This document shows, piece by piece, positions 20,751 through 29,492 of a stretch of 33,659 nt of DNA (positions are counted from its first letter, which is position 1; each line of letters opens with the position of its first letter). The notes under the pieces were generated by a model that was given only the letters and a program-made list of their open reading frames with translations, was not told the DNA's origin and did not search any database. The stretch is from a virus. The DNA lies in the IMG/VR virus record IMGVR_UViG_3300042562_000149, positions 1 through 33,659 of that record. One strand, given 5' to 3'. A program made the position numbers and the translations under genes.

Positions 20751-21293
20751 ATGGAGAAAGTAAAAATATCAGCCATTAAGGCAAACACTAATAACCCAAG
20801 GGTAATTAAGGATGACAAGTTTAAGAAGCTAGTAGAGTCAATACGTGAGTTTCCAGAAATGTTAGAAAAAAGACCTTTAATCTGCTTTACAGATTTAGAT
20901 GGTAAGTATGTTGTACTGGGAGGTAATATGAGATTAAAGGCTGCTCAGGAAATTGGATTAAAAGAAATGCCGATAATATTAGCTGATGACTGGACACAAG
21001 AACAAAAGAATGAGTTTTTAATTAAAGACAATGTTAGTTTTGGTGAATGGGATTGGGATAATTTAGCTAATAACTGGAATGAAGAGAAGTTAACAGAATG
21101 GGGAGTAAATGTATGGCAACAAGAAACGTTTAAATACGAGCCTAATTTTACTCCTGAATCAAATTATAATGATGTTACTAAAGAGGAAATACTTTCTAAA
21201 GCAAAAGAGTTAGCCAGTAAAATGCTATCAGCACAAAAACTTGTTGATGTTATTTGTCCAGAATGTGGCAATGAGTTTAACATACAGAATTAA
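20751..21293 (+). CDS. ParB-like nuclease-fold protein, 180 aa
   Basis: Residues 1-80 match the ParB N-terminal fold: KISAIKANTNNPRVIKD, LVESIREFPEMLEKRPL and DGKYVVLGGNMRLKAAQEIG, which contains the G-G-N-x-R nucleotide-binding motif. EWDWDNLANNWNEEKLTEWG resembles the region which, in phage ParB-methyltransferase proteins, leads into a DNA methylase domain, but here no methylase follows. A C-terminal CPECGNEF looks like half of a zinc ribbon. It probably binds nucleotide and DNA as part of a modification or regulatory unit with the genes downstream. Confidence 0.78.
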   Translation: MEKVKISAIKANTNNPRVIKDDKFKKLVESIREFPEMLEKRPLICFTDLDGKYVVLGGNMRLKAAQEIGLKEMPIILADDWTQEQKNEFLIKDNVSFGEWDWDNLANNWNEEKLTEWGVNVWQQETFKYEPNFTPESNYNDVTKEEILSKAKELASKMLSAQKLVDVICPECGNEFNIQN

Positions 21294-21583
21294 TGGAGCA
21301 AGAGTTTGTAATTATAGAAGAGAAAGACTGTATTCAGATGCTTCAATCAGCTACATTTAAAGTAGCTAAAACAATGCCTAAGATTCCTCATTCTTACACA
21401 TTAAAAGAAACCTGGGTTTCTCAAAAAGATTTTAATAGTGTTGTTATGTTTATCAGAAACAATGGTTACGTGAAAATGTTTTACAGTAAGCCGTTTATGT
21501 ATTATAACATTGGAGAATATTGTTACTGGACTATGGGAAACTCGCTAGAAATAACAAAGCTAATTAATAGAGCAAAGATATGA
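21293..21583 (+). CDS. Conserved small phage protein, 96 aa
   Basis: It overlaps the ParB-like stop by one base. The central and C-terminal parts (IPHSYTLKETWVSQKDFNSV, then FIRNNGYVKMFY and YYNIGEYCYWTMG followed by LINRAK) recall a small family found near phage methylase and ParB genes in varied phages; the family has no name I can give. The compact alpha/beta pattern is clear. Its operon position suggests a role with the modification-like genes. Confidence 0.65.
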   Translation: MEQEFVIIEEKDCIQMLQSATFKVAKTMPKIPHSYTLKETWVSQKDFNSVVMFIRNNGYVKMFYSKPFMYYNIGEYCYWTMGNSLEITKLINRAKI

Positions 21584-22233
21584 AAATTGTTATCTATACT
21601 CATAAAGATAGAATTAGTTATGCATTAAAGCTTCAAGAACAAATAGAAGGATCAATAATACATTTAGATAATAAAACAGGTCATTTAAATGCAGTAAAAG
21701 ATGCATTACGTATAAATTATCAAAAAGGGTGTAATTATATTATCCTGATAGAAGATGATGTTATTTTATGTAAAAACTTTATAAGTAGTGTCCAAAAAGC
21801 TATTAACGCAAATATAAATCGTTGCCCATTGGTTTTCTTTTCTATATCTGATCAATCAAAAAAAGCTTACGATCAAGGATATCGTTGGATAAAAATGAAA
21901 ACAAATGCTTGGGCGCAATGCATTGCTTATCCAGAAGAGATAATAGAAGACTTACTTAAATACCCTGCAATTAATACAAAATTTTCTGATGTTTGGTTAT
22001 CAATGTATTGTCTAAATAATAACATTAACATAATGCAACCATTACCAAACTTTGTTCAGCACATGGAATTAAAATCTTCAATAAACAATCCAACAACTAT
22101 TGCAGGTAGAAAAAGAACTAGTAAAATTTTTGCTTCCGGTATAAATGAAAATTATCAAGATACTTATAACAATCCATTTAAATCAAGTAATAATCGTACT
22201 TTAAAGCAATACATAAATGCTTATGGTAGTTAA
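21580..22233 (+). CDS. GT25-like glycosyltransferase, 217 aa
   Basis: The N-terminus MKIVIYTHKDRISYALKLQE with an early GHLNAVKDAL and then CNYIILIEDDVILCKNF, in which E58-D59-D60 form the acidic metal-binding motif, is the usual core of GT25/LPS-type glycosyltransferases. NAWAQCIAYPEEI and FSDVWLSMY match the rest of the fold. It stands apart from the other five glycosyltransferases, inside the ParB/PAPS-reductase island, which makes DNA or base glycosylation a possible role alongside surface glycan change. It overlaps both neighbours (4 and 17 bases). Confidence 0.68.
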   Translation: MKIVIYTHKDRISYALKLQEQIEGSIIHLDNKTGHLNAVKDALRINYQKGCNYIILIEDDVILCKNFISSVQKAINANINRCPLVFFSISDQSKKAYDQGYRWIKMKTNAWAQCIAYPEEIIEDLLKYPAINTKFSDVWLSMYCLNNNINIMQPLPNFVQHMELKSSINNPTTIAGRKRTSKIFASGINENYQDTYNNPFKSSNNRTLKQYINAYGS

Positions 22234-22597
22234 GAAAGTATTATTAGTAGATATTTTACCTTATAAAAATAATGCAGTTAAGGATGGAATATTGTTTACT
22301 GATAAAGCTGATTATTATGGAATTTATGAGGATAACATATTAAAAGGTTTTTCTGCTATTAAATATAATGGAAGTAAAGCACTATTAAAATGCCAGTACG
22401 TATTACCTGAGTATAGAAAAAAAGGATTATTAATGTTAATGCTAAAGGATAATTTAGAAATATTAAAACGATCTGGGATTAAAATTGCGGAAGCCAATTG
22501 TACTAAAATGTCCGTTAATGTACACTTAAAAGTAGGAGCAAAAGTAGTAAAGGTATTTAAAAATGGCATAACACAAATTCGATATGAAAATTTATAA
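22217..22597 (+). CDS. GNAT-fold acetyltransferase-like protein, 126 aa
   Basis: Residues about 52-75 (KCQYVLPEYRKKGLLMLMLK) resemble the GNAT acyl-CoA motif A, Q/R-x-x-G-x, in which a beta strand is followed by PEYRKKG and a helix. ANCTKMSVNVHLKVGAKVVKVF matches the closing strand of the GNAT fold. At 126 residues it is minimal for the family. Phage Mom proteins that modify adenine have a GNAT-related fold, so a nucleic-acid substrate is possible in this context. This is inference, not motif proof. ATG 22217 or 22223 could start it. Confidence 0.6.
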   Translation: MLMVVKKVLLVDILPYKNNAVKDGILFTDKADYYGIYEDNILKGFSAIKYNGSKALLKCQYVLPEYRKKGLLMLMLKDNLEILKRSGIKIAEANCTKMSVNVHLKVGAKVVKVFKNGITQIRYENL

Positions 22598-23783
22598 AAA
22601 GATTAATGTTTACGATGCTGCATTAGATCGGTTACGATATATCTTTGATGAATTTGAAAATGTGGTGGTTGGATATTCAGGTGGTAAAGATAGTACTGTA
22701 ACATTAAACTTAGCAATGATTGTTGCTAAAGAAAAAAATAGGCTACCATTAAGCGTAATATTTATTGACCAAGAAGCAGAATGGCAAGGCACTATTGATG
22801 TAGTTAAAAAGGTAATGTATGATCCTAATGTAAAACCATACTGGTTTCAGATGCCAATAGTAATTACTAATAACGCATCAAGCTATGAAAGGTATTCATA
22901 TTGTTGGAACGAAGATGAAAAAGAAAAATGGATTCATCCTAAAGATGATATTTCAATAAAGGAAAACACATACGGAACTGAAAGGTTTCATGAATTATTT
23001 GAGGCTATTTTTAAAAAAGAGTTTAATACCCAGAAGAGTTGTTACCTCGCAGGAGTGCGAACAGAAGAAGCACCAAAAAGATTTATTGCACTTACAGAAG
23101 CATTAACCTATAAACATATTACATACGGCAAGATTTTAAATAAAAGCAGAGAACACTACACATTATATCCAATATACGATTGGAGTTATACCGATGTCTG
23201 GAAAGCTATCCATGATAATAAATGGGATTACAATAAAGTTTACGATGAGTATTACAGGAATGGAGTTACATTAAACAATATGCGAATATCTAATGTGCAT
23301 CATGAAACTGCTATTCAGTCTTTAATGCTTATTCAGGAAATAGAGCCTAAAACATGGGAACGAGTAGCGGCACGTATTAATGGAGCAAATACTATAAAAC
23401 ACCTTAAAAGTAAATCATTTCAATGTCCTAAAGATTTGCCATCAATGTTTTTATCATGGGAAGAATACGCAATTCATTTAGCTAATAATATTATTCAAGA
23501 GCAAAAGTATAAAGATTTATTATTAGAAAAAATAAACAAAAACAAGGAAATATATTCTGGGCGTTTAATAATTGATGATTTTTATAAAACAATAATTAAA
23601 ACAATTTTATCTTCCGATTGGGATTTTACAAAATTTCAAAACTGGCTATTAAGCGGTGATGTAGATACATATAGAAGATTTTATAAGAAAACAAATTATC
23701 TGAGAAATATGTTAAAATCAACAAAATTTTTAGAAACGCATGAAAAAGAAGAATTACTTAAATACTTTAAAACAAACAAATGA
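22584..23783 (+). CDS. PAPS-reductase-like ATP-pyrophosphatase enzyme (IbrA-like), 399 aa
   Basis: This is a PP-loop enzyme: GYSGGKDSTV at residues 30-39 holds the S-G-G-K-D-S ATP-pyrophosphatase loop, followed by a strand with LSVIFIDQEAEWQGT, the usual acidic partner. LAGVRTEEAPKRF and Y-P-I-Y-D-W-S-Y-T-D-V-W-K-A-I are typical of the PAPS-reductase superfamily, including DndC-like and IbrA-like proteins. The C-terminal extension to 399 residues resembles the DUF3440 region of IbrA. It overlaps the acetyltransferase-like gene and is followed at once by a ParB-like gene, the same gene pair as ibrA-ibrB in E. coli. It could activate or insert sulfur. Confidence 0.8.
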   Translation: MKIYKKINVYDAALDRLRYIFDEFENVVVGYSGGKDSTVTLNLAMIVAKEKNRLPLSVIFIDQEAEWQGTIDVVKKVMYDPNVKPYWFQMPIVITNNASSYERYSYCWNEDEKEKWIHPKDDISIKENTYGTERFHELFEAIFKKEFNTQKSCYLAGVRTEEAPKRFIALTEALTYKHITYGKILNKSREHYTLYPIYDWSYTDVWKAIHDNKWDYNKVYDEYYRNGVTLNNMRISNVHHETAIQSLMLIQEIEPKTWERVAARINGANTIKHLKSKSFQCPKDLPSMFLSWEEYAIHLANNIIQEQKYKDLLLEKINKNKEIYSGRLIIDDFYKTIIKTILSSDWDFTKFQNWLLSGDVDTYRRFYKKTNYLRNMLKSTKFLETHEKEELLKYFKTNK

Positions 23784-24436
23784 GTAAACTAAATGCATTT
23801 ATTAAGCAAGAATTTGAAGAGTCTTTAGATAAACAGAAATTTATTAATGATATTCGTGAGTTTATTCATAGAGATTTATCATTAATAGGAGCACAACCTA
23901 TTGATTTTGTTAGATGGGTTCCTATTGAAATGGTAGAGCCAAATGATTATAATCCTAATAGTGTTGCTAAAGTAGAAATGGGTTTGCTTTACAAATCAAT
24001 TAAGCATGATGGATATACACAACCAATTGTAACTATCTTTGATGAGCAAATAGGAAAGTATATAATTGTTGATGGATTTCACAGGTATTTTACTTGTAAA
24101 CACAATAAAGATATTTTTGATAGGAATAAAGGATTGCTGCCAATAGTTGTAATAGAAAAAGATATTAACGAAAGGATGGCTGCAACTATAAGACATAACA
24201 GAGCAAGAGGCGAGCACTCAGTATCTGGTATGAGCAATATGGTTTTTCAAATGCTTGAAAATGGGTGGACAGATGAAAATATTTGCAACCATCTTGGTAT
24301 GGAGCCAGAAGAAATACTAAAGCTAAAGCATATAACTGGGTTTAGTAAGCTATTTGAAAATAGTGAGTATAAACAAGCTTGGGAATCTAAAAAACAGATG
24401 CAATTAAGAAAACAGTTTGAAGAAATTAAAGATTAA
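23780..24436 (+). CDS. ParB-like protein (IbrB-like), 218 aa
   Basis: The ParB fold is seen in MVEPNDYNPNSVAKVEMGLL, YKSIKHDGYTQPIVTIFD and KYIIVDGFHRYFTCK, where G-F-H-R-Y is the nucleotide-binding box. RHNRARGEHSVSGMSNMV is typical of IbrB relatives, and ENGWTDENICNHLGMEPEEI adds a helix-turn-helix-like domain. The 4-base overlap with the PAPS-reductase-like gene indicates a functional pair. E. coli IbrA/IbrB act together on gene expression, but phage pairs have no settled role. Here it is the end of the accessory island. Confidence 0.78.
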   Translation: MSKLNAFIKQEFEESLDKQKFINDIREFIHRDLSLIGAQPIDFVRWVPIEMVEPNDYNPNSVAKVEMGLLYKSIKHDGYTQPIVTIFDEQIGKYIIVDGFHRYFTCKHNKDIFDRNKGLLPIVVIEKDINERMAATIRHNRARGEHSVSGMSNMVFQMLENGWTDENICNHLGMEPEEILKLKHITGFSKLFENSEYKQAWESKKQMQLRKQFEEIKD

Positions 24437-24441
24437 AACAT

Positions 24442-24702
24442 TTGAAAAATCATACTAAATTATATTTAACGTACTTTAGCTTTAATCAGGCAGATTTTAT
24501 ACCATGCGAAATTTGCGGAAGTCAGGCAGTAGATATACATCATATTGAATGTAGAGGCATGGGAGGTACTAAAGAGCCTGATAATATAGATAACCTACAA
24601 GCATTATGCAGACAATGCCATATTATGTATGGAGATAAAAAACAATATAAAGAGTTTTTAAAGGATATTCATTATGATTACAAATACTCAAGAGTCACTT
24701 AA
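24442..24702 (+). CDS. HNH endonuclease, 86 aa
   Basis: C-x-x-C at CEICG, then VDIHHIECRGMGG, DNIDNLQALCRQCHIMYGDK follow the HNH motif with a structural zinc held by two C-x-x-C pairs. The start is TTG at 24442, since no ATG occurs before the domain and the frame is stopped 12 bases upstream. HNH genes next to terminase are often needed for packaging-linked DNA cutting. It overlaps the small terminase gene by 29 bases. Length is normal for a minimal HNH protein. Confidence 0.83.
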   Translation: MKNHTKLYLTYFSFNQADFIPCEICGSQAVDIHHIECRGMGGTKEPDNIDNLQALCRQCHIMYGDKKQYKEFLKDIHYDYKYSRVT

Positions 24703-25033
24703 AAGGGGTAAAGATACCCAATTTAAAAAAGGAGTTTCTGGTAACTTAAAAGGCAGAACAAAGATAATACCTCAATTAGATGTTTTATTAGCAGATGTTC
24801 TGGGTGAGGAGAAAGATGGAATAGAGGCCGCAAAAGCTATATTAATGGCATTACGTTCTAAAGCAGTTAAAGGAGATGTTAGAGCTGCTGAGGTATTATT
24901 AGATAGAGCCTATGGTAAATCATCACAGAATTTAACAATGACAGGAGATTTTAACTTTAAAGTACCTGCTCCAGTAGTTTATAATACCGCACCTCCTCTG
25001 GCTCATTCAGAGAATGAAATAGAAGATGTTTAA
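24674..25033 (+). CDS. terS: Terminase small subunit (DUF5681-like start), 119 aa
   Basis: The N-terminus FKKGVSGNLKGRTKIIPQLD carries the G-N-x-K-G-R motif of DUF5681, often seen in phage small terminases. The central helix IEAAKAILMALRSKAVKGDV and RAAEVLLDRAYGKSSQNL are typical of the DNA-binding and oligomerisation part. It overlaps the large subunit gene by 8 bases. The function, recognition of the packaging site, rests on motif and position. Confidence 0.8.
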   Translation: MITNTQESLKRGKDTQFKKGVSGNLKGRTKIIPQLDVLLADVLGEEKDGIEAAKAILMALRSKAVKGDVRAAEVLLDRAYGKSSQNLTMTGDFNFKVPAPVVYNTAPPLAHSENEIEDV

Positions 25034-26192
25034 ATGTTCGCCTTTATTTTATAATCTATACGAATCCAAAGAAAAGGTATTAATAAATCAAGGCGGTACT
25101 TCATCAAGTAAAACTTATTCTATTATGCAGCTGCTTTTTTATAAAGCAGTTACTGAGCAAAGATTAGTAATAACTGTAGTTGGTGAGTCATTGCCTAACC
25201 TTAGAAAAGGCGCTTACCGGGATGCAGTAAATATTTTTGCTGATAATAAATACCTACAATCTCAATTAAAAGCTTGGAATAAAAGTGAAAGAGTTGTCTA
25301 TTTTACTAATGGGTCTTTAATTGAGTTTACATCATTTGAAAATGAGCAGTCAGCTAAGAATGGTAAGCGTGACTATTTATTTTTAAATGAGGCTAATGGT
25401 ATAAGCTACCAGATTTACTGGCAGTTAGCAATCAGGACTAAAAATCAAATCTACATTGACTACAACCCAACAAATGAGTTTTGGGCGCATACTAAGCTAA
25501 TCGGTCAGCCAGATACTAAACTAATAATATCAGACCATAGGCATAATCCATTTCTATCAGAACAAGACCATCAAAGAATAGAGGATATAAAAGATTTAGA
25601 TCTTGAACTTTGGCGAGTCTATGCTAGAGGCATGACCGGAAAGATTGAAGGCGTTATCTTTAGGAACTGGGGAATATGTGAGGCAATACCAGAGGATGCT
25701 GAATTAATTGCTTTTGCAATTGACTTTGGGTTTACAAATGATCCTACAGGAATAATAGAGGTTTACAAGTCTGAGGGCGAATTATGGGTAAATGAAATGT
25801 GTTATGAAACTAGATTAACTAATATGGATATATGCCAAAAGCTAAGAGATTTTGGCGTAACACCTGAACAAGAAATAATTGCAGATTCAGCAGAGCCTAA
25901 ATCTATTCAAGAAATATATGCAGAGGGATTTAATATTCATGGAGCAATTAAAGGTCCAGACTCAATTAAACAAGGCATTGACATACTAAAAAGATATAAA
26001 ATAAATATTACCGCAAATAGCCATAACTTTAAAAAGGAATTAATTAGTTACATTTGGAAAAAAGATAAAACTGGCAAGATGTTAAATGATCCTATTGATG
26101 CATACAATCATCTAATCGATCCGCTTAGATATGTGGCTCTTAATAAGTTAGCATCTAAAATAAAACAAGAATATACATTTGATTGGAACTAA
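25026..26192 (+). CDS. terL: Terminase large subunit, 388 aa
   Basis: This is the packaging motor and nuclease. The Walker A-like GGTSSSKT lies at residues 23-30. RDYLFLNEANGI holds the Walker B strand and catalytic Glu near residue 120. The nuclease domain has AFAIDFGFTNDPTG near 230, IIADSAEPKSIQEI near 285 and DAYNHLIDPLRY near 360, matching the PBSX/Terminase_3 group. The length is slightly below the usual 420-450 but no catalytic block is missing. It precedes the portal gene by one base. Confidence 0.93.
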   Translation: MFKCSPLFYNLYESKEKVLINQGGTSSSKTYSIMQLLFYKAVTEQRLVITVVGESLPNLRKGAYRDAVNIFADNKYLQSQLKAWNKSERVVYFTNGSLIEFTSFENEQSAKNGKRDYLFLNEANGISYQIYWQLAIRTKNQIYIDYNPTNEFWAHTKLIGQPDTKLIISDHRHNPFLSEQDHQRIEDIKDLDLELWRVYARGMTGKIEGVIFRNWGICEAIPEDAELIAFAIDFGFTNDPTGIIEVYKSEGELWVNEMCYETRLTNMDICQKLRDFGVTPEQEIIADSAEPKSIQEIYAEGFNIHGAIKGPDSIKQGIDILKRYKINITANSHNFKKELISYIWKKDKTGKMLNDPIDAYNHLIDPLRYVALNKLASKIKQEYTFDWN

Positions 26193-26193
26193 A

Positions 26194-27636
26194 ATGGGAG
26201 TATTTTCTAAAATCTTTAAGGCTGATATAGAAAAGGCAGCTACAAGTCAACTAGAGGCTTTAATGCCGGGACTTCAACAACAAATAACTGCTAACCTTTA
26301 TAACCAGAACGTATTTGGATGGATAGGAAACAACCAAGTGGTTGTAGACTTTGAGGATAAGGTAAAATTTGTTGAGGAGGGATTTAAGAAAAACGCTGAT
26401 ATATATACTTGTATCGATATTATATCAAAGAAAATAGCTGAGTGCGCTTATGCTTTGTATGAGGTTAAAGACGGCGTAACTAAAAAAGATATAAAGATTT
26501 TTGAAAATATGTCAATGGCTGAGGGTGCAACGGCTAAAATGAGGACGCTGCAGTTAAAAGAGCAAATGTTTAATCAGCTTGAAAGCAATCCAATTCTTGA
26601 CTTATTAGCAAAACCTAATCCTCAACAAACTTATGAAGAGTGGATGACTGATTTAGCAGGGTTTTTCTTGTGTACAGGCGATGGATATATCTTTGGTAAT
26701 GGCAAGGATCCTGTAATGACCGAGAATCAAATCTGGTCACAACTCTACTCTTTACCTAGTCAGTTTATAGAGATTATCTCAGGCGGAATGTTTGAGCCAA
26801 TTAAAGGCTATCAGATGCGCTCTATATATATGACTGAGGTTCCTATTCCTGCTAATCAAGTTGTTCACTTTAAATCCTTTAATCCTGACTTTACTTTAAC
26901 AGGAGCGCAACTATACGGACAGTCACCTATAAAAGCTATTTACCGGAATGTATTAAAAGAGAATGAGGGCGATAACGAATTATTAAAGCAAATACGTAAT
27001 GGTGGTGCTTATGGTTTTATATCACCAGATGGTGCGGGTGCAAATTTGACTAAAGATCAGATGAATGTTCTAAAAGAAAAGTTTGTTGAGGCAAAGCGTG
27101 GTGAAACTTTAATGGACAGAATATTTCCATCATCTGGTCCGTTAAAATGGACACAAATAGGAATGCCATCAACTGATTTGCAGTTAATAGAATCTCTTAA
27201 CATTGACACCAGAAAGATTTATGCAGCGTTTCACGTTCCTATTCAATTCTCAGGTAGTGAAGCCGCATCAACGGATAATAACATGGGTTGGGCATCTAAG
27301 CAGTTAATCTATAATGCAACCGCTCCATTATCTCGCAAGATTAGGGATGCTATAAATAAGTTTGTTTGTGAGCCATACGCTAAGGCATACGGGAAGAAAT
27401 ACTACTTTGATTTTGACTTTAGTTCTTATCCTGAGATGCAGGAGGACATGGAGCGCCTTACTGCATGGCTAAATCAGTCTTATTGGATTACTCCAGATGA
27501 AAAGCGTATTGCTCAGGGATATGATAAGATAAGCAGTCCAGAGATGGAAAAAATATACGTACCTGCTAACTTAGTGCCTATTGAGGAATTATCTTTAGAT
27601 CAGGCATATAACAATGCAACCATAAATGGCAAGTAG
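26194..27636 (+). CDS. Portal protein (HK97 family), 480 aa
   Basis: ATG 26194 is one base after the terminase stop and is preferred to an in-frame TTG at 26179. The protein opens with a short amphipathic helix, then KNADIYTCIDIISKKIAEC, LLAKPNPQQTYEEWM and FFLCTGDGYIFGNG, all typical of HK97-like portals. QVVHFKSFNPDF and FHVPIQFSGSEAASTDNN continue the pattern, with a C-terminal helix region near EMQEDMERL. It forms the dodecameric ring at the capsid vertex. It overlaps the MuF gene by 11 bases. Confidence 0.9.
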   Translation: MGVFSKIFKADIEKAATSQLEALMPGLQQQITANLYNQNVFGWIGNNQVVVDFEDKVKFVEEGFKKNADIYTCIDIISKKIAECAYALYEVKDGVTKKDIKIFENMSMAEGATAKMRTLQLKEQMFNQLESNPILDLLAKPNPQQTYEEWMTDLAGFFLCTGDGYIFGNGKDPVMTENQIWSQLYSLPSQFIEIISGGMFEPIKGYQMRSIYMTEVPIPANQVVHFKSFNPDFTLTGAQLYGQSPIKAIYRNVLKENEGDNELLKQIRNGGAYGFISPDGAGANLTKDQMNVLKEKFVEAKRGETLMDRIFPSSGPLKWTQIGMPSTDLQLIESLNIDTRKIYAAFHVPIQFSGSEAASTDNNMGWASKQLIYNATAPLSRKIRDAINKFVCEPYAKAYGKKYYFDFDFSSYPEMQEDMERLTAWLNQSYWITPDEKRIAQGYDKISSPEMEKIYVPANLVPIEELSLDQAYNNATINGK

Positions 27637-28756
27637 TGTTAAATACCATAAAACCTATTTAAAGCTACATAAAGAATATGAGGCTTATGCTTACCCTATT
27701 ATAAAAAAAGCTTTAGATGAGCAGACAGGTGTAGTGGCTGATTTTGTAAATGAGGATACGTTTGATAATATTGAACTATACATTCAGTTTCTAGTACAAC
27801 AAAAACCTTTGTATAACGGATTAGAACAGATCTACACAAAGGTTGGCGTTTCCGCTGCGACATTTTCCTATAACTGGATACGTAACTCAGTACCTAAAAA
27901 CAAAAAGGATTTTATTATAGATTTCTTTAATGCAGTTTGGTATGAAGAAATGGTTAATTATTTTAGACTTATTGGAGGTACTAAGGTTACCGGAATTGAT
28001 GAAACAACAAAAGATAAAGTTAAAACTGTATTAGCTAATATTTTAGGACAAAATTTGTCCAGAAGAGATCAAGCTAAACTATTTCAAAAGACATTAAATG
28101 ATCCTGCATTTAATAGGGCAAGGTCTTTAGTAATAGCTAGAACAGAATCAACAACGGCTGCAAATCACGGAATAAATGAGGGTGCTAGAAGTTCTGATTA
28201 TGAGGTTGTAAAGTTCTGGATTAATACAAAGGATAAGCGCACAAGAGATTCGCATTTGGCAATGAAACAAAAGCGCATAGGATTAAATCAACCTTTTATA
28301 GTTGGTGGAACTCCAATGATGTATCCCGGTGCAGTTGGCGCACCTGCTGCTGAGGTTGTAAATTGCCGTTGCGTAATGGCTACCGAAGCATTAAAGGATG
28401 ACGATGGTTTACCGATACTAAAACCAAGAACGCCTGACTATTTAAGAAAAGCTAAAACATATACAGATTATCCAGAGGCAGCGGTAAACAATGCTAAACG
28501 TGCATTAAAATGGGCGGAAGAAAACGGTTGGGGCGAATGCGGTACGCCAGTTGGCAAAGCAAGAGCTAGACAGTTAGCAAACAGAGAACCTTTGTCAAGA
28601 GATACGATTGCTAGAATGGCATCGTTTAAAAGGCATCAGCAACATGCCGATGTCCCTTATACAGAGGGTTGCGGTGGGTTAATGTGGGATGCGTGGGGCG
28701 GAACGGCAGGAGTTGAATGGGCAATAAGAAAATTAAAAGAAATAGATAACGATTAG
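27626..28756 (+). CDS. MuF-like minor head protein with C-terminal extra domain, 376 aa
   Basis: Residues about 130-255 form the Phage_Mu_F domain: RARSLVIARTESTTAANHGI, FWINTKDKRTRDSHLAMK and EVVNCRCVMAT, the Cys-containing end. A second domain at about 272-375 has YPEAAVNNAKRALKWAEENG, ECGTPVGKARARQLANREPL, RMASFKRHQQ and a Gly/Trp-rich MWDAWGGTAGVEWAIRKL. It is found in several phage structural proteins fused to portal, MuF or protease domains. MuF proteins enter the capsid with DNA. The extra domain's function is not known to me. Confidence 0.83.
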   Translation: MASSVKYHKTYLKLHKEYEAYAYPIIKKALDEQTGVVADFVNEDTFDNIELYIQFLVQQKPLYNGLEQIYTKVGVSAATFSYNWIRNSVPKNKKDFIIDFFNAVWYEEMVNYFRLIGGTKVTGIDETTKDKVKTVLANILGQNLSRRDQAKLFQKTLNDPAFNRARSLVIARTESTTAANHGINEGARSSDYEVVKFWINTKDKRTRDSHLAMKQKRIGLNQPFIVGGTPMMYPGAVGAPAAEVVNCRCVMATEALKDDDGLPILKPRTPDYLRKAKTYTDYPEAAVNNAKRALKWAEENGWGECGTPVGKARARQLANREPLSRDTIARMASFKRHQQHADVPYTEGCGGLMWDAWGGTAGVEWAIRKLKEIDND

Positions 28757-28781
28757 TATATTTACATAAAATTTTTTAATC

Positions 28782-29489
28782 ATGAAAGGATTATTGGAAT
28801 ATAAGAACTTTAAAGCCGAGATTAAGGACATTGATATGCAAAGGATGACTGTAACAGGTTACTTTGCTAGTTTTGGCAATGTGGATTATGATGAGGAAAT
28901 TATTATGCCCGGAGCGGCGAATAAAACAATTGCAGAACGTGGTCCTATGGGATCTAATGAGATATTCTTTTTAAATCAGCATAACTGGTCACAACCTCAC
29001 GGGAAACCGATGGTATTAGAGGCTCAGGATAAAGGTATATACTTTGAGAGTTCTATTGCACCTACAAGCTACGGAAAGGATGCGATGGTATTATATGCTG
29101 AGGGTATTGTTGTTCAGCACTCTATTGGCTTTTCAACCATTAAGGCAGACTATGACCAAAAGACAGGCATTAGAACAATTAAAGAGATAAAGTTATACGA
29201 AGGATCAAACGTAACTCTAGGCGCTAATCCAGAGACTCCATTCACAGGCTTTAAGTCTTTGACAATGGCTGAGATAAATGATCAGATAGGTAAAATGATT
29301 AAGCTGCTGAAAGATGGTAGCTTAACAGATGAAGGTTTTGGTAGATTGGAAATAGCATTAAAGCAATTTCAATTAGAGGCTTTCAATTTAGGTAAAAATT
29401 CACTATTAGATACAGAGCCGACATTAGTCACTCCAGTAAAAGATGAGCCGAATATATTAACAAGTTTAATTAACGTTTTACAAAACTAA
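28782..29489 (+). CDS. Prohead protease (HK97 family, S78), 235 aa
   Basis: VTGYFASFGNVDYDEEIIMP is the family opening. NQH67NWSQPHGKP carries the catalytic His and VVQHS114IGFSTI the nucleophilic Ser region. EIKLYEGSNVTLGANPETP is the usual closing block. The C-terminal 60 residues are helical and may act as a scaffold segment. It processes the capsid delta domain during maturation. The gene lies 3 bases before the capsid gene. Confidence 0.9.
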   Translation: MKGLLEYKNFKAEIKDIDMQRMTVTGYFASFGNVDYDEEIIMPGAANKTIAERGPMGSNEIFFLNQHNWSQPHGKPMVLEAQDKGIYFESSIAPTSYGKDAMVLYAEGIVVQHSIGFSTIKADYDQKTGIRTIKEIKLYEGSNVTLGANPETPFTGFKSLTMAEINDQIGKMIKLLKDGSLTDEGFGRLEIALKQFQLEAFNLGKNSLLDTEPTLVTPVKDEPNILTSLINVLQN

Positions 29490-29492
29490 AAA

